From contig CAYUGQ010000034.1 in the NCBI GenBank assembly GCA_964444305.1, positions 1 through 21,266 on the forward strand: DNA of 21,266 nucleotides, read 5' to 3'. Each line of letters starts with the position of its first letter. Within the stretch, counting starts at the first letter, position 1. This document shows, in pieces, positions 1 through 7,189 of this stretch. A model generated the notes under the pieces. That model was given only the letters and a program-made list of their open reading frames with translations, was not told the origin of the DNA and ran no database searches. A program made the translations under genes and the position numbers. The stretch comes from JAKFFN01 sp964444305. Its GTDB lineage: Bacteria; Sumerlaeota; Sumerlaeia; Sumerlaeales; Sumerlaeaceae.

Positions 1-2
1 TT

Positions 3-260
3 GGGTATAGCGGGGCGCTGGTTTACCGGGGGACGGGGAAGAATCGGGAGCAGCTTTGGGATTTGAGGGGGGAGCTTGCGGGGCGGGCCTCGGGGGCGGG
101 GGGTCGGTTTTATTTTGCGAAGGATGCGACGTTGCGGGCGGAGACGGTGCGGGAGTGGCTGGGGGTGGAGCGGATTGAGAGGTTGCGGGGGCTGAAGGGG
201 CGGTTGGATCCGGAGGGTTTGCTGCAGAGTGATTTGGCGCGGCGGGTGGGTTTGATTTAG
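3..260 (+). CDS. C-terminal fragment of a DprE1-like FAD-binding oxidoreductase
   Basis: This is an open frame entering from the left edge and ending at TAG 258-260. The 85 visible residues begin GYSGALVYRG and contain GGRFYFAKD, then LDPEGLLQSDLARRVGL. This matches the C-terminal end of the DprE1 branch of the FAD-linked (VAO-fold) oxidases, where the AKD lysine lies at the active site and the protein ends in SDxARRL. DprE1 itself oxidises decaprenyl-phospho-ribose on the way to the arabinose donor for cell-wall glycans. Homologues outside mycobacteria are often uncharacterised, so only the family is firm. An in-frame TTG at 63 is not a credible start because the homology continues upstream of it. 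The gene converges on the GH43 gene with about 40 bases between the stops and no clear terminator hairpin. Confidence 0.72.
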   Translation, partial: GYSGALVYRGTGKNREQLWDLRGELAGRASGAGGRFYFAKDATLRAETVREWLGVERIERLRGLKGRLDPEGLLQSDLARRVGLI

Positions 261-300
261 GGTGGGGGTGGTGTTGGGGTGAGTGGGGGGATGTGGCGGG

Positions 301-1427
301 TCAGGGGGTGGTGGGGTTTTTTGTTTGCTGGCGGTGTTGTTCTCTTTGCTGGCGGATCTGGTTTGGGGCGTTTGGGTTGTAGCGGCCGGGGTGGCCGTTG
401 TTTATGGTGGGCCAGGCGTCGTTGTCGAATTGCATGATGTCGACCATGAGGTAGCGTTGGCCGTGTTGGAGATTGTGTAGCCAGGAGTGGTAGAAGATGT
501 ACCAGGTGCCGGTTTCGTGTTGGATGACGAATTGGTGGCCGGGGCCGCGGAAGTTTTTGTCGCCTTTGAGGAGGGGTTTGGGGTTTTTTTGGTAGGGTCC
601 CCAGATGTTTCGGGATCGGGCGGCGGCTACGGCGTAGTGGTCGGAGTTGAAGCCGTTGCCGCTGTAGAGGAGGTAGTACCAGCCGTGGTGGCGGATGAGG
701 GAGGGGGCTTCGACGAGGGGGCCTTCCCAGGGTTGGTCGTTGCGGAGGATTTCGCGGGGCTGGCCGAGGAGGGTGAGGCCGTCGGTGGTGGTTTCTTGCA
801 TGATGATGGGGGTGGGCTCGGGGGGATTGAAGTCGTTTCGGTCTTCTTTCCAGATGAGGTAGGAGCGGCTGGTTTGGGGGTCTGAGAACCAGGTGACGTC
901 GATTAGGCCGACTCCTTGGGTGCGGACGAGGGGTTGACCGATGTCTTTGTAGGGTCCGGCGGGGTGGGGGGCGGTGGCGGCGCCGATGACGAAGTGGCCG
1001 GTGGAGTCTTCGCGGGTGGTGTAGTAGGCGAGGAAGTGGTTGGGGGTTTTGTGGAGTTCGGGGGCCCACCAGTTTTGTGATTTTTGTGCCCAGGAGGGGA
1101 TGGTGTCGGGGGTGAAGACTGATCCGGCGAGTTCCCATTGGTGGAGGTCGGTTGAGCTGTGGATGGGGAATCGGGTTGGGGTCATGGTGGCGCGGCCGCC
1201 GGGGTAGGTGTAGGTTACGTACCAGGTGCCGTTGTGGCGGAGGACTCCGGGATCGGGGGAGTCGAAGTTGAGGATGGGGTTGGGGGAAGGTGTGGATGGG
1301 GGGCGGTTGTGGTTGTGGTGGTTTGGGCTGTGGCGTTGGTTTGTGTGTTGTCAGCGGTGGCGTTTGAGGCGGACAGGGTGAGCGCGATGGCGGTTGTCAG
1401 GAGGATTTTTTTGGTGGGCGGTGTCAT
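301..1427 (-). CDS. Secreted glycoside hydrolase family 43-like protein, apparently frameshifted near its N-terminus
   Basis: GH43 enzymes are five-bladed propeller arabinofuranosidases, arabinanases or xylosidases acting on plant or envelope polysaccharides. The uninterrupted frame is 1185-301 and shows WWAPELH, the pKa-modulating Asp in GLIDVTWF (D96 counted from the 1185 Met) and the general-acid Glu in VEAPSL (E159). The catalytic-base Asp lies further upstream in the same frame, in FDSPDPGVL, where there is no start codon before an upstream stop. An ATG at 1427 opens a good signal peptide (MTPPTKKILLTTAIAL followed by a small-residue cleavage region), but in another frame that stops at 1215. 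One extra C in the C6 tract (complement of 1298-1303) would join the two into one secreted enzyme of about 375 residues. Either a sequencing indel or a true inactivating or phase-variable frameshift is possible. It is the last gene of a ligA-wecA-GH43 row, 44 bases after the wecA-like stop. Confidence 0.75.
1298..1303 (-). other. C6 homopolymer at the presumed GH43 frameshift
   Basis: Six G on the plus strand (six C on the coding strand) lie between the signal-peptide frame and the GH43 catalytic frame. Reading seven C instead of six fuses them in frame. Six is short for a classical phase-variable tract, so an indel error or a simple mutation is at least as likely. Confidence 0.5.
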
Positions 1428-1471
1428 GGGTATTTTGTGGGGCGGGGGGTGTGGTGGGGTCAATGTGAAAT

Positions 1472-2551
1472 TCAGGGGCGGCGGCGGCTTTGGCGTTCGA
1501 GGACGAATATCAGGAGGAAGAAGAGGATGACTTGGGTGAGGATGATGATGGCACCTTGGCGGGGGAGCCAGCGGAGGTTTACGGCGGCGAGGCTCATGGT
1601 GAAGGTGACTGTCCAGATGAAGATGACGGCGGCGGTGCGGCTGAAACCGAGGGCGACGAGGCGATGGGAGAAATGGTTCTGGTCGCCTTGCATGAGGGGT
1701 TTGCCGTTGCGCCAGCGTATCCACATGACGGAGAGGGTGTCGAAGAGGGGGACGCCGAGGATGATGATGGGGGCGATGACGGGTAGCTGGCTGGGGAGGC
1801 CGGTGTCGTAGTAGGTGACCATTATGCTGAGGGCGGCGAACATATAGCCGAGAAAGAGGGATCCGCTGTCGCCCATGAAGAGGCGTGCGCGGGGGAAATT
1901 GTAGGGGAGGAAGCCGGCGGCGCTGCCGGCGAGGGCGGCGAACATGGCCATCATGAAATATTCGCCGCCGGTGCGGGAGACGAGATAGAAGCTGAGGGCG
2001 CATACGACGGCGACGCCGGCGGAGAGGCCGTTCATGTTGTCGAGGAGATTGAAGGCGTTGCTGATGAGGACGACCCAGATGATGGTGAGGAGGGCGCCGG
2101 GGAGCCAGCCGGGGATGAAGAGCTGGATGGTGATGCCGCCGGCGACGAGGATGCAGCCGGCGAGGATTTGAAAGGTGAGCTTTGTGAGGGGGCGGAGATT
2201 TTTTTTGTCGTCGATGAGGCCGACGATGAAGAGGAGGGCTGCGCCGGCGATGACGGCGGCGAGGCGGCTGAAGACGAGGGGGATGTTTGGGATGTGATCG
2301 CGCAGGCCGGTGGGGAGTAGCTGGCGGGGGGCTTCGAAATGAAGGAAGGCGAGTCCGGAGAAGAGGGTGAGGCAGAAGGCGGCGAAGATGCCTGCGCCGC
2401 CGCAGCGGACCATGGGTTCGTGGTGGATTTTGTCGGGGTGGACGGGGTCGACTATGCCGAGGCGTTTTCCGAATTCCCGGGCTATGGGTACGAGGATGAG
2501 GGAGAAGATAAATGCGGTGAGGGCTACGGCGAGGTAGGCTAGATCGGTCAT
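1472..2551 (-). CDS. Polyprenyl-phosphate sugar-1-phosphate transferase, WecA/TagO/MraY family
   Basis: This 359-residue integral membrane protein has about ten to eleven hydrophobic segments. The family transfers a sugar-1-phosphate from a UDP-sugar to undecaprenyl phosphate on the cytoplasmic face, which is the first step of O-antigen, teichoic-acid or other envelope glycan synthesis. Visible motifs are the metal-binding LIDD (D114, D115), NAFNLLDNMNGL (165-176), MGDSGS (226-231) and the substrate-binding HFSHRL (293-298). The position matching E. coli WecA Asp159 is Asn174 here, while the Asp156 equivalent (D171) is kept. The ATG at 2551 shares its A with the ligA TGA (TGATG), so translation is probably coupled to ligA and this start is firm. 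The open frame continues upstream through ligA but that part is a shadow. The exact sugar cannot be told. Confidence 0.88.
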   Translation of the reverse strand: MTDLAYLAVALTAFIFSLILVPIAREFGKRLGIVDPVHPDKIHHEPMVRCGGAGIFAAFCLTLFSGLAFLHFEAPRQLLPTGLRDHIPNIPLVFSRLAAVIAGAALLFIVGLIDDKKNLRPLTKLTFQILAGCILVAGGITIQLFIPGWLPGALLTIIWVVLISNAFNLLDNMNGLSAGVAVVCALSFYLVSRTGGEYFMMAMFAALAGSAAGFLPYNFPRARLFMGDSGSLFLGYMFAALSIMVTYYDTGLPSQLPVIAPIIILGVPLFDTLSVMWIRWRNGKPLMQGDQNHFSHRLVALGFSRTAAVIFIWTVTFTMSLAAVNLRWLPRQGAIIILTQVILFFLLIFVLERQSRRRP

Positions 2552-4683
2552 CAGGAGTCGGTCTCGCCGATGAGCTTTAGGAATTCGTCTTCGGTGATGA
2601 TGGGTACGCCGAGGGTGGCGGCTTTGTCGCGTTTGCTGCCGGCTTCGTGGCCGGCGACGACATAGCTGGTTTTCTTGCTTACGCTGCCGGATGCTTTGCC
2701 GCCGGCGGCTTCGGCTTTTTCTTTGGCTTGATCGCGGGTCATTTTTTCGAGGGTGCCGGTGAAGACTATGGTCATGCCGGCGAGGGGGCCTTCGGTGGAT
2801 TTGCCGGCGCGGAATTCGGGGTTGGGGAGCTGGAGGCCGAGTTGGCGGAGTTCGGCGATCTGCTGGCGATTTTCGTCGTTGTCGAAGAAGTCTATGATGC
2901 TTTCGGCCATGATGTCGCCGATGCCGTCGATGGCGGTTAGTTGTTGGGCGGTGGCGGCCATGAGGTCGTCGATGGTGGTGAAGTTTCGGGCGAGGACGCG
3001 GGCGGCGGTGGCGCCGACATGGGGGATGCCGAGGCCGAATATGAAGTGGTGCAGGGGGCGGGTTTTGCTGGCTTCCAGTTCGTCGATGACGTTTTGGGCG
3101 CTTTTGGTTCCCATGCGTTCGAGGGTGGCGAGTTGGGTGGCGGTTAGGCGGTAGAGATCGGCGACGGTGTTGACCATGTTGTGCTGGCGAATCTGGGTGA
3201 CGAGGGCGTCGCCGAGGCCTTCGATGTCCATGGCGCCGCGGCTGGCGAAATGGATGAGGCGTTCGTGGATTTGGGCGGGGCAGACGATGTTTTCGCAGCG
3301 GACGGCGACTTCGATTTCGCTGCGGGCGAGGGGGGAATTGCAGGCTGGGCAATGGGTGGGGAACTGGTATTCGCGTTCGGTGCCGGTGCGGAGTTCGGTT
3401 TGGACGCGGACGACTTTGGGGATGATGTCGCCGGCTTTTTCGATGATTACCTGGTCGCCGAGTTTGACGCCGAGGCGTTCGAGTTCGTCGACGTTATGAA
3501 GGGTGGCGCGGGAGACGGTGCTGCCGGAGACGAAGACGGGGGTGAGGTGGGCGACGGGGGTGACGGTGCCGAGGCGGCCGACCTGGCAGGTGATGTCTAC
3601 GAGGATGGTGCTGGCTTGTTCTGCGCTGAACTTGTAGGCGGCCATATAGCGGGGGCTTTTGCTGGTGGTGCCGAGCTGGTCCCACCAGTCGCGGCGGTTG
3701 ACCTTGATTACGAGGCCGTCTACGGCGACGGTGTGACCGTTGGATTCGACGACGCGCATGGGCATGTGGGTGGGGAGGTCGGGTTCTTTTTGGGTGACGG
3801 GATAGAGGCGTGACTGGACGCGGGATTCCATCTGGGTGATGTAGGTGAGGACGGGATCGACTCCGTGGTGGACTTCGAAGGATTGGTTTACCTGGAAGCC
3901 GAGGGTTTTGAGCCACTGGAGCAGTTGGTCTTGTGTGTGGGGTGGGGGGATGGTGCATTGGCCGATGGCGTAGGCGAAAAAGCGGAGGCCGCGGCTGTTG
4001 TCTGTGTCGGTTTTCTTTTGCTTGAGGGTGCCGGCGGTGATGTTGCGGGGGTTGGGGTATCGCTGGGCGGGGTCGCGGCTGAGATTGATGCGCTCGAAGT
4101 CTTCGAGGGGCATGTAGACTTCTCCGCGGACTTCGATAACGCTGCCGGGAATGGCGAGTTCGGGGGCGAGCTGGCGGGGGATGTCGGCGAGGGGGTGGAG
4201 ATTTTTGGTGATGACTTCGCCGACTTCGCCGTTGCCGCGGGTGAGGCCGTAGAGGAGACGTCCGCTTTCGTAGCGGAGGGAGATGGCTACGCCGTCGATT
4301 TTGAGTTCGACGAGGTAATCAATGGGGTTGGTTTGGTCGACGAGGCCGCGGACGCGGGTGTCGAACTCGCGGACTTCTTGGGGGTTGTAGGTGTTTGAAA
4401 TGGACAGCATGGGCTGGGAGTGGCGGACTTGATCGAAGAGCTCGTAGCCGGTCTGGGGTTGGTCGCCGGGCTGGGGGAGGCTGCTGCCGACCTGGCGGGT
4501 GGCGCTGTGGGGGGAGGCGAGGTCGGGGAAGCGCTGTTCGAGGGTCCGCAGTTCTTCTTCGAGGAGGTCGAATTCTCGGTCGGAAATTTCGGGGGAATTC
4601 TGAAGATGATAGAGGATGTTATGATGGGCGATTTGGGTTCGCAGGTCTGCGATGCGTTCGGCGGCTTTCTGGCGGTCGTTCAT
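2551..4683 (-). CDS. ligA: NAD-dependent DNA ligase LigA
   Basis: LigA seals nicks in duplex DNA during replication and repair using NAD+. The 710 residues are slightly longer than the usual 670 or so. All expected parts are present in order: domain Ia at the N-terminus (YHLQNSPEISDREFD), the adenylation motif KIDG with nucleophile Lys128, the OB-fold (GTVTPVA), a Cys4 zinc finger (CPAC, then CENIVCPAQ), helix-hairpin-helix repeats (MGTKSAQNVI, LGIPHVG, IDGIGDIMAES) and a C-terminal BRCT domain (GMTIVFTGTL to the end). The ATG at 4683 gives a standard domain Ia start. It heads a minus-strand row with the wecA-like and GH43 genes. This is an unusual partnership, with a one-base stop/start overlap to wecA. 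The upstream spacer is shared with the divergent Rrf2 gene. Confidence 0.97.
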   Translation of the reverse strand: MNDRQKAAERIADLRTQIAHHNILYHLQNSPEISDREFDLLEEELRTLEQRFPDLASPHSATRQVGSSLPQPGDQPQTGYELFDQVRHSQPMLSISNTYNPQEVREFDTRVRGLVDQTNPIDYLVELKIDGVAISLRYESGRLLYGLTRGNGEVGEVITKNLHPLADIPRQLAPELAIPGSVIEVRGEVYMPLEDFERINLSRDPAQRYPNPRNITAGTLKQKKTDTDNSRGLRFFAYAIGQCTIPPPHTQDQLLQWLKTLGFQVNQSFEVHHGVDPVLTYITQMESRVQSRLYPVTQKEPDLPTHMPMRVVESNGHTVAVDGLVIKVNRRDWWDQLGTTSKSPRYMAAYKFSAEQASTILVDITCQVGRLGTVTPVAHLTPVFVSGSTVSRATLHNVDELERLGVKLGDQVIIEKAGDIIPKVVRVQTELRTGTEREYQFPTHCPACNSPLARSEIEVAVRCENIVCPAQIHERLIHFASRGAMDIEGLGDALVTQIRQHNMVNTVADLYRLTATQLATLERMGTKSAQNVIDELEASKTRPLHHFIFGLGIPHVGATAARVLARNFTTIDDLMAATAQQLTAIDGIGDIMAESIIDFFDNDENRQQIAELRQLGLQLPNPEFRAGKSTEGPLAGMTIVFTGTLEKMTRDQAKEKAEAAGGKASGSVSKKTSYVVAGHEAGSKRDKAATLGVPIITEDEFLKLIGETDS

Positions 4684-4740
4684 GGCAGGTAATGACTGTC
4701 GTGATTTGATGGGGCTGGCAACCGTGAAATGATGGGTGGA

Positions 4741-4806
4741 GGGGGTGATGGGGGTGATTTTTTCGGGGAGTTGAGGGGGAGGGGGGATGCGGGGTGATTG
4801 TGGGGG
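4741..4806 (+). other. Dense G-run cluster between divergent ligA and the Rrf2 gene
   Basis: At least seven runs of four or more G occur in about 66 bases on the plus strand (starting near 4741, 4750, 4765, 4775, 4781, 4791 and 4802), with short linkers. This meets the usual pattern for G-quadruplex formation. The runs are on the coding strand of the Rrf2 gene, upstream of its likely promoter, and on the template strand of the ligA leader. Whether a quadruplex forms is inference. Confidence 0.4.
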
Positions 4807-4842
4807 AAGGTTTATTCCAGCGAGAAAGGAATCTGCGTTATA

Positions 4843-4862
4843 TATAGATGTTGATATCTATA
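4843..4862 (+). promoter_or_regulatory. Inverted repeat upstream of the Rrf2 gene, candidate autoregulatory operator
   Basis: TATAGAT (4843-4849) and ATCTATA (4856-4862) form a perfect 7-base inverted repeat around a 6-base centre, about 40 bases before the Rrf2 start codon. It sits in the only AT-rich stretch of an otherwise G-rich spacer, so it probably overlaps the promoter. Rrf2-family regulators commonly bind AT-rich dyads at their own promoters. I could not assign unambiguous -35 and -10 boxes. Confidence 0.4.
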
Positions 4863-4902
4863 AGAGCACTTTTGAACAGAACTTTTGGAAGGTTTCCGGA
4901 TA

Positions 4903-5186
4903 ATGTTTTCCGCCACTATGGAGTATGCGCTTCGTGCCATCGTTTTCCTGGCTGCCCAGGGTGGCAAGCCCAGTATTAACCAGGAAATTGCGGGTGCCAT
5001 GCAGGTGCCGGTGGGTTATATGGCGAAGGTGCTTCAGAACCTGCGGCGGGCGGAGCTGGTGAAGAGTCAGCGGGGGCTAAAGGGGGGATTTGTGCTGGCG
5101 CGGCCGGCTTCGGAGATTACGATTTTGGACGTGGTGAACGCGGTGGATCCGGTGCCGCGCATTACGAAGTGTCCGCTGGGATTGAA
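4903..5186 (+). CDS. Rrf2-family transcriptional regulator, 3' end lost in the assembly gap
   Basis: The first 94 residues are present before the N run. They show the Rrf2 winged helix: MEYALRAIVFLA, SINQEIAGAMQVPVGYMAKVLQ (recognition helix), then the wing RGLKGGFVLARP and ITILDVVNAVD. The last visible residues, RITKCPLGL, hold the first Cys of the three-Cys cluster motif that in IscR, NsrR and RsrR-type members binds an Fe-S cluster. The other two Cys would be in the gap. The usual length is about 140-160 residues, so about 50-60 are missing. I chose the ATG at 4903 because GGAAGG at 4888-4893 is spaced well for it; the TTG at 4885 overlaps that ribosome-binding site. The target could be itself, ligA or Fe-S/redox genes, which is not shown by the sequence. 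Confidence 0.88.
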
Positions 5187-5286
5187 NNNNNNNNNNNNNN
5201 NNNNNNNNNNNNNNNNNNNNNNNNNNNNNNNNNNNNNNNNNNNNNNNNNNNNNNNNNNNNNNNNNNNNNNNNNNNNNNNNNNNNNN
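5187..5286. other. Assembly gap (100 N)
   Basis: This run is exactly 100 undetermined bases, the conventional placeholder for a gap of unknown size. It hides the end of the Rrf2 gene and the start of the pseudouridine-phosphate glycosidase gene, so at least about 400 real bases are expected here if the two genes are adjacent. The continuous reading frame across it is meaningless. Confidence 0.95.
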
Positions 5287-5979
5287 GGTTTTTGCAAGCC
5301 TGAGCCGGATGCGTTGAAGGTGAACCTGCAGAATATGGCGGCGACGATTGTTCGGGGTAAGCGTGGTTCTTTGACGGTGGCGGGGTGTATGCAGGTTTGT
5401 TCGCTGGCGGGGATTGAGGTTGTGGCGACGGGGGGTCTGGGAGGGATTCACCATGATTATGATCGGTGGCATGATGAGTCAAGCGACCTGACGGCGCTGG
5501 CGCGTTATCCGGTGGCGGTGGTTTGTTCGGGGGTGAAGTCTGTGCTGGATGTGCCTGCTACGCTTGAGCGGCTTGAGACGCTGGGTGTGCCGGTTATTGG
5601 TTACCGGACGGAAAAGTTTCCTTTGTTTCACAGCCGGGAGAGTGTGTATGACTTGGATGTTCGGGCGGAGCGCCTGAGCGAGGCGGCACGGATGATCAGG
5701 AAACATTGGGAGCTGGGGGGGCGCGGTGTGGTGCTGGCGACGCCTATTCCGGAGGAGCATGCTGTGGATCCTAATGAATTGCAGGAGTGGCTGGACGGGG
5801 CTCATCGGGCGGCGGAGTATGGGCGGGTGTCGGGCCGGCGGCTTACGCCGTTTCTGCTGAAGAAAATGGAAGAGCTTAGCCAGGGGCGCAGCTTGCGGAG
5901 TAATGTGGCGTTGCTGGAAAACAATGCTGTTGTGGGAGCACGGCTGGCGCGAAAATTGAATGCGCTCAAATTTGTGTAG
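5287..5979 (+). CDS. psuG: Pseudouridine-5'-phosphate glycosidase PsuG, 5' end lost in the gap
   Basis: PsuG reversibly splits pseudouridine 5'-phosphate into uracil and ribose 5-phosphate, the second step of pseudouridine breakdown after a kinase. 230 residues remain of a usual 300-310, so about 75-80 N-terminal residues are missing. Family hallmarks are visible: SLAGIEVVATGGLGGIH, the metal-ligand Asp in SSDL, SGVKSVLD with the active-site Lys, GVPVIGYRT, ATPIPEEHA, TPFLLKKMEE and SNVALLENNAVVGA with the conserved Asn. No psuK kinase is seen in this window. The gene lies on the same strand as the Rrf2 gene across the gap and ends just before a strong terminator. Confidence 0.93.
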   Translation, partial: GFCKPEPDALKVNLQNMAATIVRGKRGSLTVAGCMQVCSLAGIEVVATGGLGGIHHDYDRWHDESSDLTALARYPVAVVCSGVKSVLDVPATLERLETLGVPVIGYRTEKFPLFHSRESVYDLDVRAERLSEAARMIRKHWELGGRGVVLATPIPEEHAVDPNELQEWLDGAHRAAEYGRVSGRRLTPFLLKKMEELSQGRSLRSNVALLENNAVVGARLARKLNALKFV

Positions 5980-6020
5980 TGGCTCTTGATGCCGAAATGG
6001 GGATGCAACTTTTTGATATT

Positions 6021-6063
6021 AAAAAAACCTGCGAAAGATGGCTCTCTCGCAGGTTTTATTTTT
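6021..6063. terminator. Bidirectional intrinsic terminator between psuG and korB
   Basis: A perfect 11-base inverted repeat, AAAACCTGCGA (6024-6034) and TCGCAGGTTTT (6047-6057), encloses a 12-base loop. An A-tract lies on the left and a T-tract on the right, so it can end psuG on the plus strand and korB on the minus strand. Confidence 0.85.
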
Positions 6064-6080
6064 GGGTTAAGTGTTTTTGA

Positions 6081-7130
6081 TTAACGCAGGCTGTTCATGA
6101 CCTGGTCGAGGGCTTCGGGTCCGGGAACGAGTTCCTGGGTGGATAGCTGGGCCAGGGGTTTGTCGATCATGTTGAGCTGATCGGCCATTGTGCGATCGCC
6201 GGATTTGTGATAGATGAGGCCGGTGAGGAAAAGTTTTTCTTCGCGGGCTTTATGAAGGAGATCCATTGCCTGGCTGCGATTGCGGGGGTCATAATCATGG
6301 GCCAGCTTTTTGAGGGTGATTTTGCTGCCGTCGGTCATTTCGATGGACTGCATGGTGCCGGGTTCGTAGTCGGCGGTGAATTCGTCGTAGAATGGGACGA
6401 AGCCGACTTCGTGAAGGGGATCTTCGTTGGCCTTGGCGTATTTGAAGCTTTTGGTGCTTCCTTCGTGGTTATTGAAGGTTACGCATGGGCTGACGATGTC
6501 TACGAGGGCGAAGCCGGGATGAGCGAGGGCTCCCTTTAGGAGGGGGACGAGCTGTTTGATGTCTCCTGAAAAGGAGCGGGCGACATAGCTGCAACCCATT
6601 TCGATGGCCATGGCGCAGCAGTCGATGGGGTCCATTTCATTTTCCACGCCGCGTTTGGCTACGCTGCCTTTGTCGGCGGTGGCGGAGAACTGGCCTTTGG
6701 TGAGGCCATAGACGCCGTTGTTTTCGAGGATGTAAACCATGGGGAGATTTCGGCGGATGGCGTGGAGGAAGTGGCTGAGGCCGATGGAGGCGGTGTCGCC
6801 GTCGCCGGATACGCCGAGGTGTATGAGTTTACGATTTGCGAGGTAGCTGCCGGTGGTCATGGCGGGCATGCGACCGTGGACGCCGTTGAAGCCGTGGCTC
6901 TGACCCAGGAAGTAAGCTGTGGTTTTGGATGAGCAACCAATGCCGCTCATCTTGGCGACGTTCCAGGGTTCTACGTCCATCTCGTACAGTGATTTGATAA
7001 GCTGGGCGGTGATGGCGTCGTGTCCGCAGCCGGCGCAGAGGGTGCTTTCGGCACCTTTGTAGGTTTTAAGTTCCAGCCCGAGGCGGTTGAGTACCGGCGG
7101 CTTGGCTGATGCGGGTCTGGTAGCGCTCAT
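6081..7130 (-). CDS. korB: 2-oxoacid:ferredoxin oxidoreductase beta subunit (KorB type)
   Basis: This is the thiamine-diphosphate subunit of a CoA-dependent oxidoreductase that converts a 2-oxoacid (typically 2-oxoglutarate in two-subunit enzymes) to an acyl-CoA while reducing ferredoxin. The 349 residues carry the TPP/Mg motif from GDGD (109-112) to LENNGVYGLTKGQ, with the Asn pair ending at 138. The four Cys that hold the [4Fe-4S] cluster in this family are C32 and C35 (LCAGCGH), C66 (GIGCSS) and C216 (SPCVTF). There is no fused ferredoxin domain, so an external ferredoxin is needed. It follows korA by 59 bases with AGGAACGG upstream of the ATG. Pyruvate as substrate cannot be excluded from sequence alone. 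Confidence 0.92.
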   Translation of the reverse strand: MSATRPASAKPPVLNRLGLELKTYKGAESTLCAGCGHDAITAQLIKSLYEMDVEPWNVAKMSGIGCSSKTTAYFLGQSHGFNGVHGRMPAMTTGSYLANRKLIHLGVSGDGDTASIGLSHFLHAIRRNLPMVYILENNGVYGLTKGQFSATADKGSVAKRGVENEMDPIDCCAMAIEMGCSYVARSFSGDIKQLVPLLKGALAHPGFALVDIVSPCVTFNNHEGSTKSFKYAKANEDPLHEVGFVPFYDEFTADYEPGTMQSIEMTDGSKITLKKLAHDYDPRNRSQAMDLLHKAREEKLFLTGLIYHKSGDRTMADQLNMIDKPLAQLSTQELVPGPEALDQVMNSLR

Positions 7131-7189
7131 ATTATTCCGTTCCTAAATTTCTAGTTTACTGGTGTCGAGGAGTTCCTGGTGACTTGCTC

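Noticed and set aside
3181..3813. Long antisense open frames inside ligA and likewise in korA (7325-8086), bioB (11964-12953) and tig (18023-19072)
   Set aside because: They lie opposite strongly conserved genes, have biased compositions (Gly/Ala/Val/Asp/Glu or Arg/His/Pro) and match no family. They are by-products of GC-rich codons.
4885..5979. A 364-residue Rrf2-pseudouridine glycosidase fusion
   Set aside because: The frame is continuous only because the gap is written as 100 N. Both the Rrf2 C-terminus and the PsuG N-terminus are missing, so two separate genes is the simple reading.
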